DNA of 31,213 bases, from positions 1,633-32,845 of IMG/VR virus record IMGVR_UViG_3300030098_003239; one strand, given 5' to 3'. Origin of the DNA: a virus. Positions 17,631 through 25,644 of the stretch are shown here, one piece after another; positions within the stretch are counted from its first letter, which is position 1; each line of letters begins with the position of its first letter. Made by a program: the position numbers and the translations under genes. The notes beneath the pieces are model-generated. The model was not told where the DNA came from. It saw only the letters and a program-made list of their open reading frames with translations, and did not search any database.

Positions 17631-18387
17631 TTGCGCACTTATTATACCGCCGTTAGACAATGGCATTCCCCCAATACGAGAGATCGAGCCTGCACAAATA
17701 AACTCTCTTTTTGTTCAAGAGCTCAAAGACATAGGGCCACCTGTTAGGAAGCCTATAGTAGCTGTGTATGGGAGCAGTTTTACCGACCAGACAGGTCAAC
17801 GTAGATCTAATAGTAGATACGCTAGTTTTAGTACAGCTATAACTTCTTCTCCTGATGCCTATCTAATAAGAGCACTCAAGCACTCTAAATTTTTTGATGT
17901 GGTGGAGCGCAAAGGTTTGGACAACTTAACAAAAGAAAGACAGATTATCAGGAGCACACGAGAGAACTTTGATGAAAATCAAAAACTAAAGCCTCTTTTG
18001 TTTGCTGGGTTACTTATGGAAGGTGGCGTAATAGGCTACGAAACAAATATTAAGTCTGGAGGAGCTGGGGCTAGGTATCTTGGTATAGGAGCATCGAAAG
18101 AGTATAGGCAAGATAGTATCACTATCTCTTTGCGCACTGTGTCGGTAAGCACAGGAAAAGTATTAATAGAAGTTTTAGTTACAAAAAGTGTACTGAGTGC
18201 TTCTATCTCACAAGACGTGTTTAGGTTCTACAACAATAACACCGAATTAGTTGAAATTGAGAGCGGTATAGTAGAAAATGAGTCAGTAAATATAGCATTA
18301 CAGACGGCTGTAGAAACAGCTGTCTTACAAACAATACTTGAAGGTTTAGAGCTAGAGTATTGGGAGCAAAGAAGTGAGAATGAATAA
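17575..18387 (+). CDS. csgG: CsgG-like outer-membrane curli secretion lipoprotein
   Basis: 270 residues (E. coli CsgG has 277). It has a lipoprotein signal peptide with the lipobox LSSC (C20), then the CsgG domain. Matching stretches include VVERKGLDNLTKERQIIRST, GYETNIKSGGAGARYLGIGA and LRTVSVSTGKVL, all close to E. coli CsgG. In the constriction segment, E. coli YPASNFSTA corresponds to RYASFSTA here, so Phe56 is kept while Asn55 appears to be Ser. CsgG forms a nonameric outer-membrane channel that exports curli subunits. The start is placed at the ATG inside csgF because it provides the complete signal peptide. Assignment is strong; function in the phage is inferred. Confidence 0.95.
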   Translation: MKKATLQRLLYLSVLLLSSCALIIPPLDNGIPPIREIEPAQINSLFVQELKDIGPPVRKPIVAVYGSSFTDQTGQRRSNSRYASFSTAITSSPDAYLIRALKHSKFFDVVERKGLDNLTKERQIIRSTRENFDENQKLKPLLFAGLLMEGGVIGYETNIKSGGAGARYLGIGASKEYRQDSITISLRTVSVSTGKVLIEVLVTKSVLSASISQDVFRFYNNNTELVEIESGIVENESVNIALQTAVETAVLQTILEGLELEYWEQRSENE

Positions 18388-19096
18388 ACTATTTATATTG
18401 TTGTTTTTATTAACAACGCCTCTTTATGCAGCTGACAACGAAATATATATTGACCAGTCAGGTGCAACATCTAATTTAGATATAGAACAAGTTGGTAGTG
18501 GCGGTAACATCATCGGTGGTGCTGATGCTGCAGCTGGAGCATCTAATATGACCCCATTGGACTTAGATGGCGCAAGCATGACCTTAGATATATTGCAAAA
18601 AGGATCTACAAACAAATTCCTTGGCGATATATGGGCAGACAATTACACAGGATACTTTTCTTTTATAGGAGACACCAACACATTTAATATGTCGACAGAT
18701 GAAACCAATGCAACTGGTGCAGATGGATCTAATGTAAATGTACAGGTCACAGGTAATACAAATACTATGACACTGAACCATGCTATGAATGCCTTAGCAG
18801 CTAACTTAGATTTAGATTGGGTGGTGCAAGGTGACACCAACAACATCACTGCTTCTATAGATGTAGACGGTGCAACTAACTACCTGGATATTGATGGTGA
18901 TGATAATGTGGTTACGTACGATGGTGATGGATATGCTGGAGGATACTTTTATTTAGATCATACAGGGGGATCGCGTACATTTAACATAGATCAAGAATCT
19001 ACATCTGACAATGACTGGCTCAAGATTATTTCAAACGGTTCTAGTGGCACAGTTTGTGTTACTCAGTCAGACGCAACAACTTCATTCGTCTGCTGA
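18374..19096 (+). CDS. Secreted curlin-like repeat protein (putative fibre subunit)
   Basis: 240 residues with a clear Sec signal peptide ending LLTTPLYA before ADNEIY. The mature part is a series of about eight beta-strand-rich units that converge on the curlin core Q-x-G-x2-N: ILQKGSTNKF is exact; IDQSGATSN and IEQVGSGGN are one residue longer; VTGNTNTM, VQGDTNNI, FIGDTNTF and IDGDDNVV keep G-x2-N. Spacing is less regular than in CsgA. Two Cys residues lie in the last 15 residues. Placement after csgF and csgG suggests it is the substrate of the CsgG pore and may form amyloid-like fibres. The GTG start overlaps csgG by 14 bases; ATG 18380 is equally possible. Divergent from CsgA/CsgB, so the call is curlin-like. 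Confidence 0.78.
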   Translation: MRMNKLFILLFLLTTPLYAADNEIYIDQSGATSNLDIEQVGSGGNIIGGADAAAGASNMTPLDLDGASMTLDILQKGSTNKFLGDIWADNYTGYFSFIGDTNTFNMSTDETNATGADGSNVNVQVTGNTNTMTLNHAMNALAANLDLDWVVQGDTNNITASIDVDGATNYLDIDGDDNVVTYDGDGYAGGYFYLDHTGGSRTFNIDQESTSDNDWLKIISNGSSGTVCVTQSDATTSFVC

Positions 19097-20126
19097 GATA
19101 GGTTCTATCTCGGAAGTTAGGGGTAACGCTCAAGTCCTGAGAGACAAGGCCTACGGAGCCGAACTTCAATTTGACATACAACAAATGGATGATGTCCGCA
19201 CGGAAGCGGGCAGAGTTGCTATAACTTTTGAAGATTCTTCTACAGTCAAACTAACAGAACATTCTAAGTTAGTTATAGACGAATACATCTATGACCCCGA
19301 CCCGTCAAAATCTAAAATGGCCTTGAAGTTTGCTAGTGGCACAGCGCGCTTTATAACAGGTAAATTCAACAACAAAAGCAATATATCTATCAAGACTCCT
19401 ACCGCAGATATAGCTATACGTGGTACAGACTTTACATGCACAGTAGATGAACTTGGTAGATCGCTTGTAATACTATTGCCTGATGAAAATGGTATATCTA
19501 GCGGAGAGATTGTTGTGGCAACTGCTATGGGAAGTGTCACATTGAACAAACCTTACCAGGCAACAACAGTATCAGTTTACGAAAACAATCCAAGCAAACC
19601 TGTGACTTTAGATATATCACTAGATTTGATTGATAATATGTTGATTGTAAATCCACCAGAAGAGACTGAACAACAGACAGAAGAAACGCAATCAAGAACC
19701 ACAGTAGATTATTTAGAGTTTGATGACCTTGATATTGATTATCTAAACGAGGATTTTCTGGATGCAGAAGAAGAACTTGAGTTTACCGAGCTAGATGTCA
19801 ACTATTTAGATGTAAACTTCTTAGAAGATTTACTTAACGTGTTGGATGCACTAGCTATAACTAAAGAAGAAGATGCTCTTAAACAAGGAGGTGCTGGTAT
19901 TCGTATTGTTGGCACAGAAATAGGCCAGGACAAGGACACTCAAATAACAACTATTATTACAGGGCAAAGGATTAGTCTGAACAGAACAGTGAACCAAAGT
20001 GCTAGACTAGACTTAGATGGATCAAACAGCTATACCATCATATTAATACAGGACGGTGTATCAAACACAGTTAAAATCAACGGCGGATCTTCTACTACGA
20101 TTACAATAAAACAAGGATCAGGATGA
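19011..20126 (+). CDS. Secreted FecR-domain protein with C-terminal curlin-like motif
   Basis: 371 residues. A signal-peptide-like N-terminus (hydrophobic residues 6-18, cleavage near residue 28) is encoded inside the 3' end of the curlin-like gene in another frame (86-base overlap). Residues about 30-200 match a FecR domain: EIGSISEVRGNAQVLRD, DDVRTEAGRVAITFED, GTARFITGKF and TPTADIAIRGTDFT. Residues 232-282 form an acidic repeat built on LD(I/V)(D/N)YL and (D/N)FL. The C-terminus has IQDGVSNTVKI, an exact Q-x-G-x2-N curlin motif (Q347, G349, N352), and ends TIKQGSG. FecR domains are periplasmic signal relays. The stop overlaps the cyclase start as ATGA. An envelope sensor or a fibre-associated component is inferred. 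Confidence 0.8.
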   Translation: MTGSRLFQTVLVAQFVLLSQTQQLHSSAEIGSISEVRGNAQVLRDKAYGAELQFDIQQMDDVRTEAGRVAITFEDSSTVKLTEHSKLVIDEYIYDPDPSKSKMALKFASGTARFITGKFNNKSNISIKTPTADIAIRGTDFTCTVDELGRSLVILLPDENGISSGEIVVATAMGSVTLNKPYQATTVSVYENNPSKPVTLDISLDLIDNMLIVNPPEETEQQTEETQSRTTVDYLEFDDLDIDYLNEDFLDAEEELEFTELDVNYLDVNFLEDLLNVLDALAITKEEDALKQGGAGIRIVGTEIGQDKDTQITTIITGQRISLNRTVNQSARLDLDGSNSYTIILIQDGVSNTVKINGGSSTTITIKQGSG

Positions 20127-21865
20127 AAAAATTACAGTTACTTGGTTTGATACTATTGCTTGGTACACCCTTGGTGCTACAGCTCACACCCTTAGAGATA
20201 CTAAAGCTCAAGGTATTTGATTCATGGATCAAGGACCAAGAACCTTCTGAATATTTTACGGTGCTAAATATTACCGAAGAGGATATTGCAAATGAAGGTG
20301 GCTACCCTCTATCTAGGCAGACACTGGCACAAATTCAAATAAACCTTCTACGCAGAGGAGCAACTGGGGTGGGATGGGTTATAGCGTTTCCTCAACCCGA
20401 TAGATTTGGTGGTGACTTTGAGTTTATGGAAGCTCTATCTTTTTCTCCCAGTGTACTAGCCATGTTTGAAGGAGAGGGTGACTATCCTCCAACTACAGGG
20501 ACAGTTATTTTGGGAGAAGACACGGGAGGCATTTTAGCCACGGGAGCCATACAAAACATTAAAGTGTTACAGAAAAATGCAGCACAAGGGCTAGCTGTAG
20601 CTAGAACTGATGTAGACAATTTAGTTCGCAGACTACCTTTGTTGATGCGTACACCTAATGGATGGGTATCTGCATACGGCACAGAAGTATTAAAAGTTTT
20701 AGCAGGAGCAGATACTTACGTTATAAAGACGAATGATAATGGTATAGAAGAAATTAGGGTAAAAGGGCTCCCACCAGTAAAAACAGACAGTTTAGGGCGC
20801 AAGTGGATAAGTTTCGTGAACACCCCGCAAACAAATTTAAAAGAAATGGACGTAGAAAATAAGTTTGTTTTCGTAGGATTTACTGCAAAAGGCATCATGC
20901 CGCAGATAGCCACGCCCGCAGGATTGTTAGAGCCACATAAAATACAAGCAGCTCTTGCCGAAAGTATATTAATCGAGGACAGCCCTTACATACCTGACTA
21001 TGCTCTGGCTGTAGAACTAGCCTCCTTGGTTCTAGCTGTGTCCTTGATGTGGTTTTTTATAAATACGTTTGGCATAACTCTAGGGGTGACGTACGCAAGT
21101 ATCTTTATGATTGCTACTCTGTTTCACGGACATTGGATGGTGCAACAAGGACTATTGATAGACGTAACATGGACTTTTATATCTGAGTTTATTACAGGGA
21201 CAGTGGCTTTCTACTTACGTTTCAGGGAACAATACAAGCTACGCCAGCAAATCAAAAAGCAGTTCGAACATTACCTCGATCCTAGGCAGGTAAAGGCTTT
21301 GCAGGATGATCCGAGTCTACTAAAGTTGGGCGGAGAACGAAGGAACTGCACATTTTTGTTTACAGATGTACGTGGTTTTACTGCTATGAGTGAGACCATG
21401 GAACCAGAAGAAGTAACAAAAATTATGAACCAAGCTTTGACCATACAATCAGACACAGTTAAGAAGTACGATGGCATGGTAGATAAGTATATTGGTGATG
21501 CAATGATGGCTATATTTAATGCGCCTTTGGATGTACACAACCATGAAGAAGCTGCGGTGCTTTGCGCAAAAGAAATACAAGACCAGTTTAAGTCTTCAAA
21601 AATTTCTGTGGAGATTGGTATTGGCGTAAACACGGGCCCAGCCGTGGTCGGTAACATGGGGTCTGAAACTAGATTTGACTATACAGCCATAGGCGACACG
21701 GTGAATCTAGCAGCCAGATTAGAATCCAGCACCAAAGAAGTAGGTAAAGATATAGTCATTGGAGAGTCCACAGCAAAAGCATGTTCTTTCCCTTTAGCGG
21801 TACTGCCTTCGATCACTGTTAAAGGTAAACAGGACAGGATAAACATATTCACCTTGATGCCCTAA
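20123..21865 (+). CDS. CHASE2-domain class III adenylate cyclase
   Basis: 580 residues. TM helix at 4-20, periplasmic CHASE2 domain at about 25-290 (LNITEEDIANEGGYPLSRQ is typical), three TM helices near 296-313, 318-336 and 345-365, then a cytoplasmic class III cyclase domain at about 405-550. Catalytic residues are complete: metal-binding D415 (FTDVRGFT) and D459 (YIGDAMMA), adenine-selecting K455, Thr521 in the partner position (YTAIGD, as in class IIIb enzymes), and N528 and R532 (VNLAARLE). It should convert ATP to cAMP in response to an extracytoplasmic signal. In bacteria CHASE2 cyclases often neighbour FecR proteins, as here. Coupled to the FecR gene by ATGA. I know of no well-described phage example. 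Confidence 0.93.
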   Translation: MKKLQLLGLILLLGTPLVLQLTPLEILKLKVFDSWIKDQEPSEYFTVLNITEEDIANEGGYPLSRQTLAQIQINLLRRGATGVGWVIAFPQPDRFGGDFEFMEALSFSPSVLAMFEGEGDYPPTTGTVILGEDTGGILATGAIQNIKVLQKNAAQGLAVARTDVDNLVRRLPLLMRTPNGWVSAYGTEVLKVLAGADTYVIKTNDNGIEEIRVKGLPPVKTDSLGRKWISFVNTPQTNLKEMDVENKFVFVGFTAKGIMPQIATPAGLLEPHKIQAALAESILIEDSPYIPDYALAVELASLVLAVSLMWFFINTFGITLGVTYASIFMIATLFHGHWMVQQGLLIDVTWTFISEFITGTVAFYLRFREQYKLRQQIKKQFEHYLDPRQVKALQDDPSLLKLGGERRNCTFLFTDVRGFTAMSETMEPEEVTKIMNQALTIQSDTVKKYDGMVDKYIGDAMMAIFNAPLDVHNHEEAAVLCAKEIQDQFKSSKISVEIGIGVNTGPAVVGNMGSETRFDYTAIGDTVNLAARLESSTKEVGKDIVIGESTAKACSFPLAVLPSITVKGKQDRINIFTLMP

Positions 21866-21882
21866 TCATATAAACTAAGTCA

Positions 21883-24800
21883 ATGGCAATCTTTGGTGAA
21901 GACATTACAGCAGCGGATTTAGCTGCGGGTAAGTTACAAGGCTCTGAAAAAGAAGCGTCAGAGTTTAGTAAAGCTTTGCGATTTGGCTTAGACCAACCGA
22001 CAGAGAATGTTGCAACAACGTTACGCGCACTAGGATTTGACACACAAGCAGATACTTTAAGTGGCTTAATAGATGCTCCTAAAGACTATGACTCAAAAGC
22101 AGCTCAGTTTGTAGGAGAGGAGGGAATGTACGACTTTAGTGCTTTGCCTTTAGCTGTAGTAGAACAAGCAGGGCAACTAGGCGGATCTTTATTATCTAGG
22201 GGTATTGGTGCAGGAGCAGGATTTGCGGTTGGTAATGTCCCTGGAGCAGTTATTGGTGGTTTACTTGGACCAGGATTATTTGAAGCGGTACAGATAGCAG
22301 GGCCAGTAGCATTGGAAAGGGCTAGGAATAACGGTAGGACAGAACCAGATACTTCTGATTGGGCAGCTGCTTTAGGCACAGCAGCTTTTTCTGGGGTTTT
22401 AAATGCTATCGGTGCTAAAAACATTGGTAAATTAAACACTACATTAGTTGGTTCAGGAGTGCGAGAAGGGAGCACAGAATTATTACAAGGACTTACCGAA
22501 CAGTTTGGTAGCACAGCTGGCACAGACAAAGGACTAGAGTTAGATTTGAGACAAGCAGGTGGTGAGGGATTAATAGGCGGTGCTACGGGGTTTACTGCAC
22601 AAGTGCCTACTTCTACACTTCAAACAGCACCGCAAGCCATTGAAAAGATTAAAGATTTATTGCCTACACAACGTCCGACTACAGCTCCTATGGCTGTCAG
22701 AGGTATGCAAGACACGACTGACCCTGACAGATTGCAAAGAAGAGAACAAATTCAAGAAATTAGAGAGGGTATTGAAAGATTTGAGCAAGAAGTTCCGCAA
22801 GCAGATCAAGAAAATATACAAGAACAACTGAATGATGAAGAAATACAAAGAGCTTTTGTAGAAGCACAAGGGCCTTACATAAGAAACCATATAGCTAGGT
22901 ATTACGGAGCAGCGGGGGAAAATGTTCAATTAGATGTTATTAACGATGTGCAAGAGTACATACAAACAAACTATCCATTGTTTGATCCAAGAGTTCCTGA
23001 AAACACAGAAAGCACAATCGCCGATAGAATCGCTGGTCAAATAGACGCGCAGTTTGAAATACGTCAACAAATAGTACCTAATCCAAGACAAGCTGTGGAA
23101 GAAGGAGACAAACGTTTTGAGGCTCCTTTAAATACAGAATTTGATATTTATTCAGAAGTAGTTCCACAGACAGCTATGGGGCCTCCCGCAAGAATCCCTA
23201 AAGTTTTGGGAGGGCCTAGAGCAGGAATAACTTCTTTAGAAACTCAAATAGATCCTGTGTTTATGACAAAACGTGTATCGAGCGATAGAGTAGACAACCT
23301 ACCTAACTCTCCTATGAAACCAGATTTTGCAATGAAACAGTTAGGAATAAAAAAAGTAGACAATAAATTTGTATATGAACCTACGAAAGCTCAGATTGGA
23401 CCAGAAGCTAACGAGTTAATAAACATGGAAATTGCTTCTTTCTTAGACTATAAAAAGAGAGTAGACGAAACAGTAACAAAAAATGAAATAAAAGGTGTTT
23501 TTAATGACACTCTTTCTAGATTTAAATCTGTGCTAACGGAAGGAGCAAACACACATTATAAAAGCAATTACGAGGATACAGAGGATTTAAAAACTCTCTT
23601 TCCTGAAATGAATCCTGTAGACGATTCTGTAGAACTTTGGACAGAATACGTTCCAAGATTACCTGAAGGAGAAAACAAATTTGATAGTCCTCTTTTTAAT
23701 CGAGACCCTGACACAGCTCATAATCCTCGAACACGCGGTAGTGATGGGGGAAACCTTTTTTGGTGGAGAGGTAAATACGTAGAGGATCCCAACGGTAAAT
23801 TAGGAGAAGGACTTTTAGTCCACGAGTTTCAGTCTAACGTACACGCTCACCCACAAAGCACAAATCCAAGATACGAGGACGTAACATATTTATCTCAGCT
23901 ATCTACTGATACCGATCAAGATATTCAAGAAACTAAAGAAAAAATACAAGCAGCAAATAATGCTACAGTTGCTTTTCAAAATCAATTAGCAAACACAACT
24001 TTAAAAAACGGTAGAGAGTACCCAAGTTACAGTGCTGAAATTAACTCACAGGCCGTAGGCTCTATGTTGGGTTTATATGATTATTCGTCTAAAACTGTTT
24101 CTGATTTATTTTTTCACATGGTAGATGTTTCACCTAAGTTTAAAGAAATTTTAGAAGAGTATGAGAGTAAACGTGATGCAGCTAGGATAGAAACTTACAA
24201 AAACTTATTATTAGCTCGACAACCTTTTGGAATAGCGGGAGTACAAATAACTCCAGAGGATGTTGACTTTACAGATACTAGATTTGGGTTTTCCAGTGCT
24301 AGGAGGCAGTTATATCAAAATTTAGCTGATAAAGGATTTGACGTGCAAGCAGAGGCCTTAACTAGTCCTGAACTTACATATAGTTTAGAAAGAGTGAAGA
24401 AGCTTGAAACTGACTTGTATGATAGAGAAAAAGACCAAGATAGAGATTTTTTTGAACAAACTGTTAAAGATAATTTACCTACAATAGCGGAACAATTCCC
24501 AGCAGTTTACGACATGCAAAGAGCAGCGCGTAACTATCCTAGCAAACAAGAACTAGAAAGGTATGAAAGATTCCAAAGAACACAGTACAACAGGAAAGCT
24601 TTCCCTGACTATCCTTTTAAAAAGAACTACCCTCAAATGGATTTAAGAACAGCAATCGCTCATGCTATCGATACGGGTCTTAACCACATCATAATTCCCG
24701 AAAAAGGTTTTACCCCTGATGAGGCAGGAGTAAAAGGAACGTACAACAGAGTTAAAAAAGAGGCTGAGAAAATTGCTAAACAAATAGCTTCAAAAGGCGG

Positions 24801-24987
24801 ACCAAGCGCAAAAGAATTATTTACAGTTATTCCTGGTAGCCAAGATCTTAATAGAGGCCCGTATTACCAGCTAGACTTACGTTCACTACGCAGTCAAATA
24901 GAAGCAAAAGTATTTGAAGGCTTCAAAGGATACAAAGAAGGTGGTTTGGTTATGAACTACGGTGACTATGGAAGGAGTTATATTTAA
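21883..24987 (+). CDS. Large polyvalent phage protein (1034 aa), possible ejection protein
   Basis: 1034 residues. The N-terminal 250 residues contain Gly/Ala-rich hydrophobic stretches (near 75-150) and then REGSTELLQGLTEQFG and GEGLIGGATG, an arrangement shared with the N-terminus of the 1788-aa protein. Residues about 270-310 are Arg/Glu/Gln-rich. Near 641-655 lies GEGLLVHEFQSNVHAH, similar to the EIQSD-H motif found in large polyvalent phage proteins, and near 925-940 TAIAHAIDTGLNHIIIP, which accompanies it in such proteins. These domains occur in virion-packaged multidomain proteins; their activity is unsettled. TATAAA lies eight bases before the ATG and no Shine-Dalgarno is seen. Its stop overlaps the nuclease start (TAATG at 24985-24989). 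Confidence 0.6.
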   Translation: MAIFGEDITAADLAAGKLQGSEKEASEFSKALRFGLDQPTENVATTLRALGFDTQADTLSGLIDAPKDYDSKAAQFVGEEGMYDFSALPLAVVEQAGQLGGSLLSRGIGAGAGFAVGNVPGAVIGGLLGPGLFEAVQIAGPVALERARNNGRTEPDTSDWAAALGTAAFSGVLNAIGAKNIGKLNTTLVGSGVREGSTELLQGLTEQFGSTAGTDKGLELDLRQAGGEGLIGGATGFTAQVPTSTLQTAPQAIEKIKDLLPTQRPTTAPMAVRGMQDTTDPDRLQRREQIQEIREGIERFEQEVPQADQENIQEQLNDEEIQRAFVEAQGPYIRNHIARYYGAAGENVQLDVINDVQEYIQTNYPLFDPRVPENTESTIADRIAGQIDAQFEIRQQIVPNPRQAVEEGDKRFEAPLNTEFDIYSEVVPQTAMGPPARIPKVLGGPRAGITSLETQIDPVFMTKRVSSDRVDNLPNSPMKPDFAMKQLGIKKVDNKFVYEPTKAQIGPEANELINMEIASFLDYKKRVDETVTKNEIKGVFNDTLSRFKSVLTEGANTHYKSNYEDTEDLKTLFPEMNPVDDSVELWTEYVPRLPEGENKFDSPLFNRDPDTAHNPRTRGSDGGNLFWWRGKYVEDPNGKLGEGLLVHEFQSNVHAHPQSTNPRYEDVTYLSQLSTDTDQDIQETKEKIQAANNATVAFQNQLANTTLKNGREYPSYSAEINSQAVGSMLGLYDYSSKTVSDLFFHMVDVSPKFKEILEEYESKRDAARIETYKNLLLARQPFGIAGVQITPEDVDFTDTRFGFSSARRQLYQNLADKGFDVQAEALTSPELTYSLERVKKLETDLYDREKDQDRDFFEQTVKDNLPTIAEQFPAVYDMQRAARNYPSKQELERYERFQRTQYNRKAFPDYPFKKNYPQMDLRTAIAHAIDTGLNHIIIPEKGFTPDEAGVKGTYNRVKKEAEKIAKQIASKGGPSAKELFTVIPGSQDLNRGPYYQLDLRSLRSQIEAKVFEGFKGYKEGGLVMNYGDYGRSYI

Positions 24988-25406
24988 TGTATGAATACAA
25001 TTGCACAGTTGAAAAGGTGGTTGATGGCGATACTATCGACGTTGTTTTGGATCTCGGTTTCGATATTTTGTATAAGTCTCGTGTTCGCCTATACGGCATT
25101 GATACTCCCGAGTCACGTACTCGTAACAAAGATGAGAAGGCTAGAGGAAAAATGGCTGGGTCTTTCTTAGAAGAAGCTATCGAGGACGGGGAGAAAGTAG
25201 TTATACAAACAAAGCTCAAGGACTCCAGAGGTAAGTTTGGGAGAGTCTTGGGTGATGTCGTTGTAGATGGCGTAAACATCAACAAGCTCATGGTTAAATG
25301 CCACCTGGCGGTAGCCTACTATGGTCAATCAAAAAAAGACGTAGAAGCCGAACACATGCGTAACAGGGATATTCTAATAGAAAAAGGAATATTCGAACCA
25401 GTATAA
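24987..25406 (+). CDS. Staphylococcal-nuclease-like (thermonuclease) protein
   Basis: 139 residues of the SNase family. Motifs: VEKVVDGDTIDVVLD (metal site around D13-D18), RVRLYGIDTPESR with R34, D39, T40 and E42 corresponding to Arg35, Asp40, Thr41 and Glu43 of S. aureus nuclease, and RGKFGRVLGDV with R86 corresponding to Arg87. All catalytic residues are therefore present. There is no signal peptide, so it acts in the host cytoplasm or after packaging. It is a calcium-dependent nuclease of DNA or RNA. It could degrade host nucleic acid for reuse or process phage DNA. Coupled to the preceding 1034-aa gene by TAATG. A 291-base non-coding stretch follows. Confidence 0.93.
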   Translation: MYEYNCTVEKVVDGDTIDVVLDLGFDILYKSRVRLYGIDTPESRTRNKDEKARGKMAGSFLEEAIEDGEKVVIQTKLKDSRGKFGRVLGDVVVDGVNINKLMVKCHLAVAYYGQSKKDVEAEHMRNRDILIEKGIFEPV

Positions 25407-25416
25407 ATCACTATAC

Positions 25417-25428
25417 ATATCCCATAAA
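25417..25428 (+). repeat. Intergenic motif ATATCCCATAAA, one of three copies
   Basis: ATATCCCATAAA at 25417-25428 recurs exactly at 30670-30681 and as ATGTCCCATATA at 27286-27297. All three copies lie in intergenic regions upstream of plus-strand features (the RNA candidate, the small terminase gene and the endonuclease gene). Two copies also share CTATAC a few bases upstream. Shared position suggests a promoter or regulator site; this is inference. Confidence 0.35.
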
Positions 25429-25453
25429 ATAAATTAGAATATATCTGCGTTAC

Positions 25454-25628
25454 AGGTTTTTAACCTAGCTGGATAGGGGGTAGCGTAAGGTTTGTTAATG
25501 GCCTTGAATTCCAGAGGGCACCAGCAGACGGTGTGCTCCATGAGAAAAACATCTGCAGGGGGAGCTGTTCGAGCCAAATGCCTTACTTTTACATAGTTTT
25601 AGTAAAGCCTCCAGCCCAGTGATCCCCC
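25454..25628 (+). ncRNA. Candidate structured RNA with pseudoknot, class unknown
   Basis: Non-coding stretch between the nuclease gene and the 89-aa gene, more GC-rich than its surroundings. Helices found by eye: AGGTT/AACCT (25454-25466); GGGGG 25476-25480 with CCCCC 25624-25628, closing the structure; GTAAGG-TTTG 25485-25494 with CAAA-TG-CCTTAC 25575-25586; a hairpin GAGGGCACC/GGTGTGCTC (25514-25522/25530-25538, one mismatch) whose loop GCAGA can pair with TCTGC 25552-25556 as a pseudoknot; and TTTAC/GTAAA (25588-25592/25602-25606). It could be a cis-acting leader of the following genes or a trans-acting RNA. I checked mentally against tRNA, tmRNA, RNase P, common riboswitches and group I introns and saw no match. 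Confidence 0.5.
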
Positions 25629-25644
25629 GATTAAATAGATAATG

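Noticed and set aside
19011-19096. Frameshift joining the curlin-like and FecR proteins into one gene
   Set aside because: Each protein has its own signal-peptide-like start, and the curlin-like frame keeps repeat-like sequence up to its stop. Two overlapping genes explain the data better, though read errors cannot be excluded.
22580-22831. 83-aa plus-strand frame inside the 1034-aa gene
   Set aside because: Out-of-frame shadow with no start signals; the host gene runs uninterrupted.
25441-25640. tRNA, tmRNA or known riboswitch in the structured region (GTTCGAGCC looked like a T-loop)
   Set aside because: No acceptor stem or anticodon arm can be folded around it, and no conserved core of tmRNA, RNase P, cobalamin, TPP, SAM or glutamine RNAs was found.
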